A stretch of 64,000 bases of DNA from Alloascoidea africana (Eukaryota; Ascomycota; Alloascoideomycetes; Alloascoideales; Alloascoideaceae): contig JAKTTT010000041.1 in the NCBI GenBank assembly GCA_030581615.1, positions 1 through 64,000 of the forward strand, written 5' to 3'. This document shows, in pieces, positions 41,610-52,356 of this stretch (positions are counted from its first letter, which is position 1; the number at the start of each line of letters is the position of its first letter). A program made the translations under genes and the position numbers. The notes beneath the pieces are model-generated. The model was not told the origin of the DNA. It was given only the letters and a program-made list of their open reading frames with translations, and ran no database searches.

Positions 41610-42543
41610 TTTATGCACTTCACATCGGAATAGCTTCTTTCGTAGGTGATCTCACGAGTAAGTCCTATCCAATTCATTTATCAAGCGGCTTTCCCAAATG
41701 AATGGCGTGGTTTGGCGTATACTGCACATGCCTGATATCATTCATTCTGTATGTGGTTATAAATAAACACCAGAAAATAAAGGGGAGAGGGCATCCTGAG
41801 ACTGAACTCACTTGGAATTTTCCCCAGAAAACAAACACAAAAAGTTTATTGGCATGTGAAAGAGACCTTTTGGGAATAGTCCCCTCAAAAGACTCCCTTT
41901 GTAAGACAAGTTTCCCTTTACACACATTTTGAGTGTTCTAAATCAAACAAAATCTACAAAACTGTGATAAGGATTGGCCAATGTTGGTGATTCAAGTCTC
42001 CGAGGATCGAAATAAGGATCAGAAATTTGGGATATTTTAAATCATCATTTCTATTTACCGCTCTATCCGAATAGGATAGGATAGAAGTAGTGTCCTATGC
42101 CGTTTTGGAGACGTGAGACATGAGACCTGATTATATTATTTGACAAGTTTCTTTGGGGCAGAAACAAGGGACATTTTGAAAGGGGACATTCACAATTAAA
42201 ATCAAAAAGGGGAAAGCAAAAAGAAGATGGCAAGAACCATCGGAGTTATGATATGCTCAGGGTGTAAAACACAAGGAGTAATTCGCTCTTTTAGACTGTT
42301 CAAGATTTGTATTTGTATTGGTATTTGAGAGCAACGGAGAAACTTTTGTTGGAAATAAGGGGGCAGATGCAGAACAACCAAAAAACAAATAATAATGCTA
42401 CCCTAGGGTATCTCCCATTCCCAAAGTCTACAACGGAGTTGGGGTTGAGCTGAACTGAACTGAACTGATTTGAGACTGGGGTTGATCTGAGCTGCACATT
42501 TCCCTGGGACCGTGTTCCTCACCATCCTCGGTGAAATTATCGA
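41610..42543. other. Intergenic, short tandem repeats only
   Basis: About 930 bp. It contains GGATA-type repeats (42070-42085) and CTGAA repeats (42447-42468). The short plus-strand frame at 41702-41932 has no features suggesting a gene. Confidence 0.5.
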
Positions 42544-43740
42544 TTAGATCTCGGGGCTGTTTGTAATGTCATGAGCGTTATCATCATTGTGATCATCTTC
42601 TTCTTTAGCATCAGCATCAGAATCAGTATCAGCGCCTTCCTGGACGCCTTCCCCCTTCTCATCATCTTTGGTTAGATCCCCACTTTCCTCTACACTTGTG
42701 TTTGTATCCAAATCTATATGGAGTTCACTTTCGTTATCGGTATCGGTATCAGTATTATCCAGAGCTATTGGATCCCCCACTTTTTCCACACTTTCGCTCT
42801 CGCTCTCGCTTTCACTCTCACTCTCACTTTTTGGACTTGGATGATCAATTTCGCGTTTACTCACAACATTAGCCGTTTCCAAAGTTTTTCTAAATTTTTG
42901 TATCTCACTTGTAATCTCGTGAATTGCTTCCAGGTTTCTGGCTACGGAGGGGATGGATGTGACTTGAGGGTGGGTGAATTCTAGTTTAGGATCAGATTTT
43001 TTACCAATCTTGTTTTTCTTGTCTTGCGAGGATGAGGAGGTTTCGAATTCGAGTCTGATCTGATCTGGCAGGTCGTAACTATGGCCAGATATCGTGCTTC
43101 CAATATGTTTAAACCTGTTGATTAGAATCTGTCGATTTTGCAACAACTGCAACATTTTTTCATCCTCTTCCACTAACCGCTCACGATACTCCATATGGGT
43201 TTTCTTGATGAGACGGTCGTAGTTTGAAGAATGTTGCGAAATGCCCGTTAGTAACGTAGACATGATGGATTGGTACTTGTGTAACAGTTGAAGGGTTTTC
43301 TTGTCGATAAACTCTAGTCGGTCCAATTTCGTTGTCAGGTCCAGGTTTGAGGCCTCAAGTTGGCGTATTATGGATTGTTTTGTGTCGATTCCGGGTCCCG
43401 TTTGACCTTTCGACTTTGATTTCGGTTTTGTATTGGAGGATACGTGTAAATCCTTTGTGTCTGCTCCTGCTCCTGCTCCTGCTCCAGTGCCAGTTCCAGC
43501 GGCAGCATCCGAAGTCGCTTCGTGGCCATTGGACCTGAGGCTCGGCTTTATCACAGAATTGCTGTTTCGTGTGCTGCTGTGGACCCTGCTCTGGAACCTG
43601 TTCCAGTCGTCGCCAAAGACGTCGCGCACGTCGTCCAGGAGGCGCGCGGATTGCTCTTGGTTCTGTCCCAGCTTGCGGGCCAGGTCGTCCACCAGGCTGG
43701 TCACATTGGAGAGCTCTCCAGATAGGTCTGTCGTCGCCAT
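42544..43740 (-). CDS. Unrecognised acidic coiled-coil protein
   Basis: From ATG 43740 (MATTDLSGEL) the frame gives 398 residues. Residues 1-55 are helical (DDLARKLGQNQEQSARLLDDV). A Gly/Ala repeat follows (GTGAGAGAGA), then a second helical block (about 122-215) with two probable coiled-coil segments. The C-terminal ~130 residues are low-complexity: (Ser-Glu)n near 310, DTDTD, and an Asp/Glu/His-rich end. No signal peptide or membrane segment from this start. The frame continues upstream with a hydrophobic stretch, but that would run into the promoter of the divergent DGK1 gene. I do not recognise the family. Confidence 0.65.
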   Translation of the reverse strand: MATTDLSGELSNVTSLVDDLARKLGQNQEQSARLLDDVRDVFGDDWNRFQSRVHSSTRNSNSVIKPSLRSNGHEATSDAAAGTGTGAGAGAGADTKDLHVSSNTKPKSKSKGQTGPGIDTKQSIIRQLEASNLDLTTKLDRLEFIDKKTLQLLHKYQSIMSTLLTGISQHSSNYDRLIKKTHMEYRERLVEEDEKMLQLLQNRQILINRFKHIGSTISGHSYDLPDQIRLEFETSSSSQDKKNKIGKKSDPKLEFTHPQVTSIPSVARNLEAIHEITSEIQKFRKTLETANVVSKREIDHPSPKSESESESESESESVEKVGDPIALDNTDTDTDNESELHIDLDTNTSVEESGDLTKDDEKGEGVQEGADTDSDADAKEEDDHNDDNAHDITNSPEI

Positions 43741-43943
43741 TGGGGGGGTGTTATTGCCATTGCCAGGGCCAGAGCAGAGCGCAGACCAACGACAAGCACC
43801 CGTGCCCGGAAGCAGCCGCCCCCAGGTTCCGGGACCGACACGTGCGCGGGAGGCGTCGCGCAGAATCAAAAAATTAAAATACGCGACACAACAAAAGGCT
43901 GCACCCAACAAAAACACGCGACCGTGCTTCTGCCGTCCACCCG

Positions 43944-43951
43944 TATAAATA
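43944..43951 (+). promoter_or_regulatory. TATA box of DGK1
   Basis: TATAAATA 50 bp upstream of the DGK1 start, in the 260-bp divergent promoter shared with the acidic coiled-coil gene. Confidence 0.5.
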
Positions 43952-44000
43952 CCCTCGCAGGACCAGCTCTTCTTCTCCAGCGAGCCTCAGCGAGACCACA

Positions 44001-45338
44001 ATGTCCCAGTTCCAGTCCCAGTCACAGTCCCAGTCACAGTCGCAAGCCCAGTCGCAAGCCCAGGACGAGCACTCCCAGCCCCTGTCCCAGCACAACCTCC
44101 TGTTTCTCGAGCACTCGTTCTCGGCTGACGACAATGACGATGACGAGTATGCCAGCTCGAGCGGGTATGACGAGGACCAGGACTCGTCTTCCTTTGCCTC
44201 CTCGGACTCATGGTTCGATAGCGACGACGATGAAAGCGACGATGACGATGACGATAACGACAATTCGAATTACAACTCGAACGAATCGGCCTCTGCAATC
44301 ACGGACTTTGACCTCGACTTTGACTTTGATTTCGATTTTGTAGCCATGAAGGACTCGCTGTTCGAGATGACCAGGACATTTATCGATTCACATAGTACCA
44401 GTGCCATATCCCGATCTCGTTCCAGATCAAGGTCCAGATCCCAATCCGATTCGCAATCGGAGACATCACCACCATCTCGACCTCAGTCACGGATATCCAC
44501 AGACACAAAATTCACAATTTCCCCAGATCTCACAACTGATGCTGCCACTTGTCCCGGCTCAGCACTTGCCACGCCTACAAAATCATTTGCGAATCTCGTC
44601 AACCTTAAACTCAGCACGATTTCTCTTGATTCACACAAAAGATTTGGCAAATTCATACATAAACACGAGGTACCTCGCAAATTGTTACACTGCTCAATAG
44701 GCTTCCTAACACTTTTCCTATATACCCGTGGTGTGGAGCTTTCCCAAGTGACCCCCATTTTAAGTCTGATGCTTGTTTGCATCGCCTCTATCGACTTTAT
44801 CCGTTTCAGATCCCCAGCTATAAACTCGATGTATTGTCGATATTGTGGTTTCCTAATGCGTGAGAAAGAAGTTAATACAAGATATAATGGAGTTATTTGG
44901 TACCTCCTTGGACTGGTCATTGTTTTCTCTTTCTTCCCAAAGGATATCTCTCTTATGGCGGTTCTGCTCTTGTCATGGTCAGATACAGCAGCCTCTACTT
45001 TTGGTAGAGCATATGGACATTTGACTCCCAAAATCAGCAAATCAAAGTCTCTTGCAGGATCCATTGCTGCTTTTATGTGTGGTATTTTATCCTCATACTT
45101 GCTCTATTGTTATTTTATCCCAAAGTATTCCTCCGGTTACAACTCTCCAGGTGACATTCTCTATTCCCAAGAATCTTCTCTTTTATCCCGTCCACTTCTC
45201 ATCTTCCTCTGTGGTCTCATAGGCGCTCTGTCAGAGGCAACAGACGCTTACGGCATCGACGATAACCTTTCCATCCCCGTCATCAGCAGTTGCTTCCTCT
45301 ACGCAACAATCAAACTCACTCAGATCCCATCTCACTAG
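44001..45338 (+). CDS. DGK1: Dgk1-like CTP-dependent diacylglycerol kinase
   Basis: 445 residues. The first ~210 are low complexity: (Ser-Gln)n, acidic Ser/Asp tracts, FDFDFDF, and an RSRSRSRS block. The conserved C-terminal part begins KHEVPRKLLHCSIGFLTLFLY and continues with about six membrane segments. Between them are RFRSPAINSMYCRYCGFLMREKE, TRYNGVIWYLLG and SWSDTAASTFGR.YGHLTPK, the signature of the CTP-transferase/phosphatidate-cytidylyltransferase-like family including Dgk1. The ending EATDAYGIDDNLSIPVIS also fits. The enzyme makes phosphatidate from diacylglycerol with CTP in the ER/nuclear membrane, opposing Pah1. The very long N-terminus is unusual; yeast Dgk1 is ~290 residues. Confidence 0.88.
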   Translation: MSQFQSQSQSQSQSQAQSQAQDEHSQPLSQHNLLFLEHSFSADDNDDDEYASSSGYDEDQDSSSFASSDSWFDSDDDESDDDDDDNDNSNYNSNESASAITDFDLDFDFDFDFVAMKDSLFEMTRTFIDSHSTSAISRSRSRSRSRSQSDSQSETSPPSRPQSRISTDTKFTISPDLTTDAATCPGSALATPTKSFANLVNLKLSTISLDSHKRFGKFIHKHEVPRKLLHCSIGFLTLFLYTRGVELSQVTPILSLMLVCIASIDFIRFRSPAINSMYCRYCGFLMREKEVNTRYNGVIWYLLGLVIVFSFFPKDISLMAVLLLSWSDTAASTFGRAYGHLTPKISKSKSLAGSIAAFMCGILSSYLLYCYFIPKYSSGYNSPGDILYSQESSLLSRPLLIFLCGLIGALSEATDAYGIDDNLSIPVISSCFLYATIKLTQIPSH

Positions 45339-45720
45339 TTACTTTCCTGTACTTTCTAATGACCCATTGTCTTTTTGCCTTTCTCTCTTGTCTTGTTTCT
45401 TTTTGGATTTTTGTTTTTTGTTATGTCTTGGGATAATACATATCGTCATGGCTCCTGGTTCCTTTTCTTTTCTCTTAGATGCCTTTTTATAATAATAATA
45501 TTTTCTTACTAAATTACCTATTCTTGCATGCTTTTTTTTTTATTATTTTCTTGTTAAAAAAATGCTAGTCAACTATTAACACACATCCAATAATGATATT
45601 GCATCATCAGAACCAATAAATACTAATAAAATGCATAGCAAGAGATAAGATGCACATGAAGCACAATGTTTCACCTTATCTTCCCATTGCTAGACCTAGG
45701 TTGAAGTAGAATCCCAACTC
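45339..45720. other. Convergent 3' flanks of DGK1 and the perilipin-like gene
   Basis: 382 AT-rich bp with T runs. No gene is supported. Confidence 0.5.
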
Positions 45721-46590
45721 CTAAACCTTGGTCTTTGTGCCATCCCCGAGTTGGAGTCCATCGTCCAGCTCAACTCCGCTGTCGTTATCCTCATCTTTGT
45801 TCTTTTCATTCTTCTTCTTATCTCCTTGGTCCTTACCATTACCTTCCTCCTCATTTTGACCAGATCCAGATCCAGATCCACGGCCTGGCAAAATAGAATT
45901 AATTGCATGGATCAAAATCCTATAGGTATGTCCGATTTCGGTCTTGTACTCCTCCTCGGGGACCTCGATCGCATTGGGAACCAACCGATTCACAATTGAT
46001 TGGAACGCTCTGTTGACAGGTCTTAAAATAGGGTCAAACTGCCTTCGAATAAACGGCCTCTTTTCAGTTGAATCAGAAGCTTTGGCATCCGTGCCATCTT
46101 GCTCAGGACACCCAATTCCAAATACTGGACAAAGTGCCTGTTCTCCAGCGTGATATACAGTTTCAAACGGTTTCTTAGCCGTATCAACAATGTCGGTTGG
46201 CGTCACTGTTCGAAGCTGGGGCACGGCTCTATCAAGAGAACAAAGCGCGTGGTCTGCGAGCTTGTCAACCCTGTGAGTAAGTGGAGCCGCATGAGAAACC
46301 ACCGGGTTCACCAGCGGTTGGCTTCTGGTTCTCACCGAGGACATTATAGGAAGAACTCTTCTCACCACAGGTAGAGCAGAGACAAAGTCTGATGTGGAGG
46401 AAATTAGGGGATATTCGTGGAGATGCTCTAGGAAACGCGAATGCTGCACATCTAGATCATCTCTCACAGGTTCGGACTTTCCATTTTCATCAGTAGGCTT
46501 TTTGTTTTGGTTCGGATTCGGGTTCTGTGATCCATTTTCCAACGTGGAAAGACCGTCGCGATCCGAACCTTTTGTGGTGGAATTGGCCAT
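45721..46590 (-). CDS. Perilipin-like lipid-droplet protein (Pet10/Pln1 or Cap20 type)
   Basis: From ATG 46590 (MANSTTKG) the frame gives 289 residues; a Met 15 codons upstream is possible. Residues about 47-160 look like a perilipin/PAT region: FLEHLHEYPLISSTSDFV, then amphipathic repeats (PLVNPVVSHAAPLTHRVDKLADHALCSLDRAVPQL) and a proline-spaced PTDIVDTAKKPFETV. A further amphipathic segment ends near 245, followed by Gly/Ser and Asp/Lys-rich tails. Fungal relatives coat and stabilise lipid droplets. Convergence with DGK1, which controls phosphatidate/diacylglycerol flux, fits a lipid-storage role, though adjacency alone proves nothing. A TATATAAATA element lies on this strand about 250 bp upstream. 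Confidence 0.75.
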   Translation of the reverse strand: MANSTTKGSDRDGLSTLENGSQNPNPNQNKKPTDENGKSEPVRDDLDVQHSRFLEHLHEYPLISSTSDFVSALPVVRRVLPIMSSVRTRSQPLVNPVVSHAAPLTHRVDKLADHALCSLDRAVPQLRTVTPTDIVDTAKKPFETVYHAGEQALCPVFGIGCPEQDGTDAKASDSTEKRPFIRRQFDPILRPVNRAFQSIVNRLVPNAIEVPEEEYKTEIGHTYRILIHAINSILPGRGSGSGSGQNEEEGNGKDQGDKKKNEKNKDEDNDSGVELDDGLQLGDGTKTKV

Positions 46591-47384
46591 TTTACTGTGT
46601 CTATTAGAAAGTTGTAGACGTCTGCTTATGGTCATTGTTTAAACGATTGCGTGGGAAGAAAACAAAAAGGAGGGAACAAAAAAATAGACAGTAGGGTTTG
46701 TTTAGCGCCAAGCGCGGCTTGTGTGTGGGCGGTTTGGGAAGCTTTTGGGGGATATACTACTCACTTGGAGATGAGTGAAGGGAATATAACACACGCAATG
46801 GATGGAGGGAGAAGAGAGGAATTGGGCAGGAAAAAGCGATATTTATATAGGGTCCGTGGTTCCCCGCTCGTTACCCAGCAATATTTGGAAAATGGCTTGT
46901 GAAGAGCAGAGCAGAAGAGCAGCAGAGGAGCAGAGCAGAAGAGCGGTTGGCGCCAGCGAGACCAGGCGAACCGCGAACCGCGAACCGCGATCAACACCGG
47001 CCGGGAGAACAGACCAGCGCCTGCAAGCCCGGGACCCCCAGTCGAACACACGGCGAGAGTGTGTGTGTCCCGGGGACAACGAAGAGAGGTCGTGATGGCG
47101 AGGAGGAGGATGCGAAGTTGGAATGTCGCGGTGTCGCAAACCATCTGCGAAACTCTCCACCGAGAGGCTCCAACGAGAGGCTCCAACGAACCCCGGTTGG
47201 ACTCGCTCTAGCGTAGCGGTCTACGGAAAAGCAAATACGCAAAGTGATGCCAGTAACCTTGAATCCTTATATTTACTGATGAGTGGTATATACCCGTAGA
47301 GCCACAAGACAGTAACCGTCCTATCATAGAAATAATGTACAGTGAAGCGTAATCCGAATGAGAAAAAGATATGTAAAAGAGCGC
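46591..47384. other. Intergenic: perilipin-like promoter, GC-rich repeats
   Basis: About 790 bp. It includes the TATA-like element near 46839, GCAGA/AGAGC repeats (46905-46945), (GCGAACC)n at about 46967-46990 and a duplicated GAGAGGCTCCAAC (47159-47187). The many open frames on both strands follow the repeats and are not genes. Confidence 0.5.
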
Positions 47385-48308
47385 TTAGACCTCGAAAACG
47401 TTGATCTTGGCCTTGGCTCCGTTCTTGGCCGTGACAACACAGAACGAAGCGCCGTCGCCGGTGGAAGACAGGTCCGAGACAACCTCGTTGACGCCGCCCT
47501 TGGAAGGGTCGATGGCACAGGGCAGACCGACACAGTCCTCTGGGTTGTCGCAGGTGATGTTGACGCCAAAAGACGGCTTCTCGTCTCTGAAGGGGGTCGC
47601 GGGCTCCAGGTAGATCGGGTTCCAAGCTATCTTGACAAAAGTGTTCCCGCTGTCGTCCTGGTTGGCTCCGGCGACGTAGGGTGCCCAGTTGCCCACGGGC
47701 TTCTGGTTAGTGCCCCAGACACAGGCATCCTCGGTGCTCACGCCTGGAGGGTTGATGTAGAAATGCGAGGCCGTGGACGCCCAGTAGTCCGTTCCCGGCA
47801 CGGCAAGTGTCTCGGAGTCGCCTCCCTTGACCAAGGTTGGAATCACCATGGCTTCATCTCCAGGAAGCACGGTTTGGCAGAAGGAAACAACATCATTGAC
47901 GTGGTTTTCAGCAGCCACGGTTCCAACTCCTTTGTAGCAAAGAGGTCGGTCGGGAAACGGCTTGGAAGCAGTTCCATCTTCTCCACAGTATAGACCACCA
48001 TTCATCGATTCAGGGTATGTGTAAGAGGTGGCTTTGGGATCCCATTGGGCCATGAGCATACCTGGAGGACAGGCATATGGACACCAGCTTCCAGCCTCAC
48101 ATTTACGATCTGGAGGAATTGCCCATCCTGCATTCTTGGTATCTGTAGAAACGGCAACCAGTGAATCGTCGTCTGGAAATGAACATGTAACTTGTCTTTT
48201 CTCAGCATTACGTTTGTGCTGATGATGTTGATGTTGATGTTGTAAAGGGAACGCGAGTGTTCCAGTTGCGGCTGTGGCAAGAGTAACAAGTAAAGAGAGT
48301 TTTGCCAT
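47385..48308 (-). CDS. SUN-family (GH132) secreted cell-wall protein
   Basis: 307 residues. A signal peptide (MAKLSLLVTLATAATGTLAF) is followed by a His/Gln-rich propeptide and KR sites (about 33 and 38) suited to Kex2 cleavage. The SUN domain starts at once: VTCSFPDDDSLVAVS, GWAIPPDRKC..GSWCPYACPPGMLMAQWDP, SMNGGLYC, PFPDRPLC. Later, DYWASTASHFYINPPG.S.EDACVWG and GNWAPYVAGAN are highly typical. Unlike Sun4, Sim1 or Uth1 there is no long Ser/Thr-rich segment before the domain, resembling short fungal forms. Members bind or modify beta-glucan and act in septation and wall remodelling; some localise to mitochondria. Single exon. Confidence 0.93.
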   Translation of the reverse strand: MAKLSLLVTLATAATGTLAFPLQHQHQHHQHKRNAEKRQVTCSFPDDDSLVAVSTDTKNAGWAIPPDRKCEAGSWCPYACPPGMLMAQWDPKATSYTYPESMNGGLYCGEDGTASKPFPDRPLCYKGVGTVAAENHVNDVVSFCQTVLPGDEAMVIPTLVKGGDSETLAVPGTDYWASTASHFYINPPGVSTEDACVWGTNQKPVGNWAPYVAGANQDDSGNTFVKIAWNPIYLEPATPFRDEKPSFGVNITCDNPEDCVGLPCAIDPSKGGVNEVVSDLSSTGDGASFCVVTAKNGAKAKINVFEV

Positions 48309-48966
48309 TGTTTATTTGTATATTCAAAAGAAAGTAAAGTAGTAGTTCTAAAAGTTTTGAAAATATAGTAAAGGAATGTATAAGTTGGATTCGATAGTTC
48401 CAAAACTTGATAACTTGTATAGATTCTGAAGATATTTAATCCCGGAAACTACATCTCTTTTATATTTCCCAGATCACTGTAATTTTTTTTCTTCTTTTTC
48501 TTTTTTTGAGAATCTAATAGGAACAAGACTTTTTTACCTTTTTACAGTTGAACATCCGTGCATTGGACCACCACCACATAGATGCTTAAGGTTAAGCGCA
48601 CAACGATTCTTACTCTATTGTATGCTTTAGCGGTTTTTCAAGGATCCCAGACTTCCGGGAGAACAGAAAACTTCTATGGGTTGTAGAGAAATTTATGTAC
48701 TGTAATTGTACGCACTTATTGTTCAACATTAACAGTAAATTAGCTTATAGGTTTGACAATAGTGGCATCCAGATCTATGCGTAATCAAGACCATTTTCCT
48801 ACCTATTGCCTTACACTACTGCCATTAGTTTGGGCAAATTAATTTACTCTTAATTTAATAGTCATCTGTTAATTACCTGAACTTTTCTAATTACCCGTTT
48901 TGAAAAGATTTCATTTTTTTGTTTTTTTGGTAGCACTTTGAATGCACCGTTGAGAATAACAAAGAT
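48309..48966. other. Intergenic: SUN gene promoter
   Basis: About 660 AT-rich bp. No gene or RNA is supported. Confidence 0.5.
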
Positions 48967-49670
48967 TCAAACTTTCATTTTCAGTGAATCTGGCCCGAAA
49001 CGGAAGTTATCCAAAAGCAGCGAACGGAGTTTAGAGTTGTAATAGCCCAAAAAGTCTAGACTTTGTGAAATGTCTCTGGCTAAAATGGTCCCTGCGTCTT
49101 CTAGAGCAGCCGTTACTTTTCTCATGGACAAAAAAAACTGAAAACTTTCTTCGCCCAAGGGGTGGGATTCTTTTCCTGGTAAGGCTCCACTCCATCCACC
49201 CACCAACACAAAAGCGTCCAGACCTTGATTCAATTCAAGGTACAGCACTAGTACTACAATAGATTCGAAATGTAATGCTTTTCTGGGATTCCAGTCATGT
49301 TGTATTCAAAATGTTTGACATGCCTACTGATCCACCCACTTGCCATAACTGGTCATGAGTTAAAATCTCCCGAGTAAAAACTCTACCCTTACCTTTTGCA
49401 ATATAACCAAAGTACCAATTAGACTCAATTTGTTTCTTTTTACCGAGAAGTGGTCGCTGGGTCTAGATGGTCCAGAGACCAATCTCAACGCCTCTTTTCC
49501 TCTCTCAACTTCCACAAACTGCACCTCGGATGCGGCACACAACTTAATTGTCGTAAAATAGAAAAAATCTGCCATCTCGTATCTGCTACTAGGCGATCAG
49601 CAATATTGTTCAAACGTGATATAACAACGTCTATGACAACGGCAACGGAAACGATTTTTCCCAGTGCCAA
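48967..49670 (-). CDS. Poorly resolved spliced gene, possibly Pex11-like; 5' end unknown
   Basis: Three coding-like blocks fit together on the minus strand. The last, 48967-49253, ends in TGA and reads LYLELNQGLDAFVLVGGW..; the middle, 49393-49462, reads KQIESNWYFGYIAK. They are joined in phase by a GTAAGG donor and TTGTAG acceptor. The first (within 49535-49670) reads VISRLNNIADRLVADTRW and needs a weaker GTGCCG donor to join phase 0 to the CTAG acceptor at 49463. The combined text (RLN.IA..LVADTR.., membrane-like middle, C-terminal helix) reminds me of the Pex11C branch of peroxisome-proliferation proteins. I could not find a start codon or first exon, so a decaying gene is also possible. 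Confidence 0.35.
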
Positions 49671-51194
49671 CTACAAAAATTAATTACTTCATAGAAACTC
49701 ACGCCTCATTCGTTATAACCACTGGGCTTAGTTTTTGTCCGGGCAGAGAGCATATACGTTCGTAGTTTCAATAGATCAAACAGATGCTACTATCTAATTG
49801 ACAACTTGATTGGGTCTGTAAATAAGGATGTGGAGTGACGATTTTGTAAAGTGTGATTCTTGCTACATTGATCTCCAGCCAATAATTACTACAATAAAGT
49901 CATCGGATTAATGCTCATAGTTTTTACTAAAGTGGAGCAAGTGTTTAGTGCTACAATGATTTTGGAGCAATCGGTGGATAGCTGAATCCGCGAACCCGAA
50001 AAGTTTTTCATACCCTTTTTCAAATCAATCAACGGAGGTACAGCCGGCTGTGTGTACTATTGTGTGTTGTAAAGCATTTCGACTGATTTTTTTTTTTTTT
50101 TTTTTTTTTTTCACAGCTCGTTAAACTTTGCCTCATTTACGGCTGCATTGGTTCCGATTTATGGAACTTTTTACGCATTAACCGAATCCCAAGATCGGGT
50201 AACACTTTGATGGAAAGAGGAAGAACACTTGCATTCGGCAGAAGTACGGATGTCTACTTTGAGTAAATAGCATAGGCGTTGCAAGATCAAAGTCAAAAAA
50301 AAAAAAAAATGGGGCAAAAAAACTACAGATGGAAGAAACTGTTTAATTGAGTAGGAAAAATTATTACCTTGACATGTAGTATGGGCCGAATCTAGAATAC
50401 TGCCTTGGCGCCTTTTTTTTCAATAGACCAAGTTCAAACAATGGTTTGAAATGATATTGGTTGTATGCATTGTTTAACAAGTGCAGAAGAAGTGGAGATT
50501 TATGTAACCTATTTATTTGTTCTTCAAAACCAGTTTGTAGGCTTTTAATTAAACTGCTTGTTTTAACTGAAGATTCACAAGACTGGTGGCCGTACTTTAC
50601 AGTGAACTTTCATCTTAACCTTGAAGTATATATTTCACACTACTGTACCTGTACCTGTACCACTAGACAGGTCTCGTGCCTTTCCATTTCCTAAATTTCA
50701 ATATAGTAATAATGGATAGAAAATATGATAACTTATTCTGAAACAAAATTAAGTACAAAAGAAAATCTGTATAGATAGTTAGTGAATGTCTTGTGCTTTA
50801 GTTGGCCAATTTCAGAATCGTCACAAGAGATGGCAATTTGCTAACATTTGTCAAGTGCCACATTCATGTGCGTTTGGGGAAGCACCCATCAATCAACGGA
50901 CAAACTCCAGCTTTTTCTTTTTTTAACTCTGACTTTCCACTTTGATCTTCTAAGATTTGAAAACCTTCGCATAAACCCACCCCCTCGTGGGATTCATGAA
51001 AAAACCAGAAAATAAAAACACTATTGTTCCAAAATTCTACAAATTCCATCTAAAGATCTCAGAATTTTCATATGCTAACCAGCAAACTCTAAATTCGAAA
51101 ACACACAAACCGTCCCAAGATAGAAATAATCGTTCTGAATCTATAACTAACAAGTAATGGTATAGTGGTACATAAATACAACAAAAGTTCAAGC
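49671..51194. other. Intergenic with a 25-T tract
   Basis: About 1.5 kb between the candidate spliced gene and the porin stop. A run of 25 T occupies 50087-50111 and an A14 run lies near 50295. It may hold the missing 5' exon of the previous gene. No other gene or RNA is supported. Confidence 0.45.
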
Positions 51195-52058
51195 TCATGC
51201 TTCGAAAGAAAGAGAGAGCCCCAACTTATGAGCAGGTTCTTGGAGATGTAAAGCATCAACTAAAGCACCAAGGCCAAGCTTTACACCCGGTCGCAAATTC
51301 TGGGAATAGGCCAAAGTGGCAATTCCCTGATCGTTGATCTTGGCTTTAATGAAAGCGCCGCCATCAAACTTGTGCTTTGTAGCCAGCTCAATAGCAACAG
51401 GTTTGGCCGAGGCACTGTTTTTGGAATCGAATGTGGCTCTAGCACCGGCTTCAGTGAAGGGAGAAACCTTGTGGTAATAACCTGCAGAGAACACCGACAA
51501 GTTGTTATAAGCAAGCAGTGAACTATTCCATTGTGGTCCTGAGAATCCAATTCCTGCAGAATACTTTGTGACTTTGGCATAGTGGATATCATATCCAACC
51601 TCTCCACCTGCGATAAACCCATCATGACCAAAAGAGATATCACCGACAAAAGTGGGCTTGTTTAGCAGGTTGAAAAAAGCTCGTGCATTTACTGAAGGTT
51701 GGGCAAAATAGAGGTTCAATTTGGCGGATTTCGTAAGAACGTCAGGCACAACTGATGTCACTAGCTCACCTTTCAAACCACGGGTTAAGAAATCTGCAAC
51801 CTCTAATTTGGTCAACAAGACATTGGCAGTGGTCCATCCCTGGGTCAATGTGATACCTCTTGTCTTATCAGCGTACTTGGCCTCTACATTAGCGGCTATT
51901 GATCCATCTTTGTGGGAAGAGTTGCCCTTAACAGCGAAACTGACTCCTTTAGGAGCTTTCGTCTTTACATCCAAACTTGCTTTCGCAAGATGGAAAAAAT
52001 CCCTTGATAACAAGTCATTGGATGGCTTGGCGATCTCAGAAAACGCAGGCTGGCCCAT
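51195..52058 (-). CDS. POR1: Mitochondrial outer-membrane porin (VDAC)
   Basis: 287 residues (yeast Por1 is 283). The N-terminal helix MGQPAFSEIAKPSNDLLSRDFFH leads into alternating beta-strand sequence throughout. Recognisable blocks are NVEAKYADKTRGITLTQGWTT.N.L.TKLE, the .F....F.GDISFGHDGFIAGGEVGYD segment and the C-terminal LRPGVKLGLGALVDALHLQEPAHKLGLSLSFEA, which matches the conserved porin 3 ending and beta-signal. It forms the 19-stranded channel for ATP/ADP and metabolites. Single exon from the first ATG. Confidence 0.95.
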   Translation of the reverse strand: MGQPAFSEIAKPSNDLLSRDFFHLAKASLDVKTKAPKGVSFAVKGNSSHKDGSIAANVEAKYADKTRGITLTQGWTTANVLLTKLEVADFLTRGLKGELVTSVVPDVLTKSAKLNLYFAQPSVNARAFFNLLNKPTFVGDISFGHDGFIAGGEVGYDIHYAKVTKYSAGIGFSGPQWNSSLLAYNNLSVFSAGYYHKVSPFTEAGARATFDSKNSASAKPVAIELATKHKFDGGAFIKAKINDQGIATLAYSQNLRPGVKLGLGALVDALHLQEPAHKLGLSLSFEA

Positions 52059-52356
52059 CGTATCACCTATTATGCCAAAATATTAGCTACTTTTGCTCCT
52101 TATCCTCGTTCAGCCTCAAGTTATCATAAAAAGATATCGGTCGCATGCATAATTTTCCATATTCCAAATTACCATAATAATGAAACTTTAGGAAATCAAC
52201 CTTGTTGCAAAAACTGAACATTCGAGTCTTTTTTCATAATAAGATCTTACCTTGAAAATTCGCAAAGATAGTTGTGGTTTCCCAAATCAGGAGGAAACGA
52301 GAAAATCTTACTGGCTCCAATAGTTTTGGGTGCGTGGGTGTCTGATTACTTAGATC

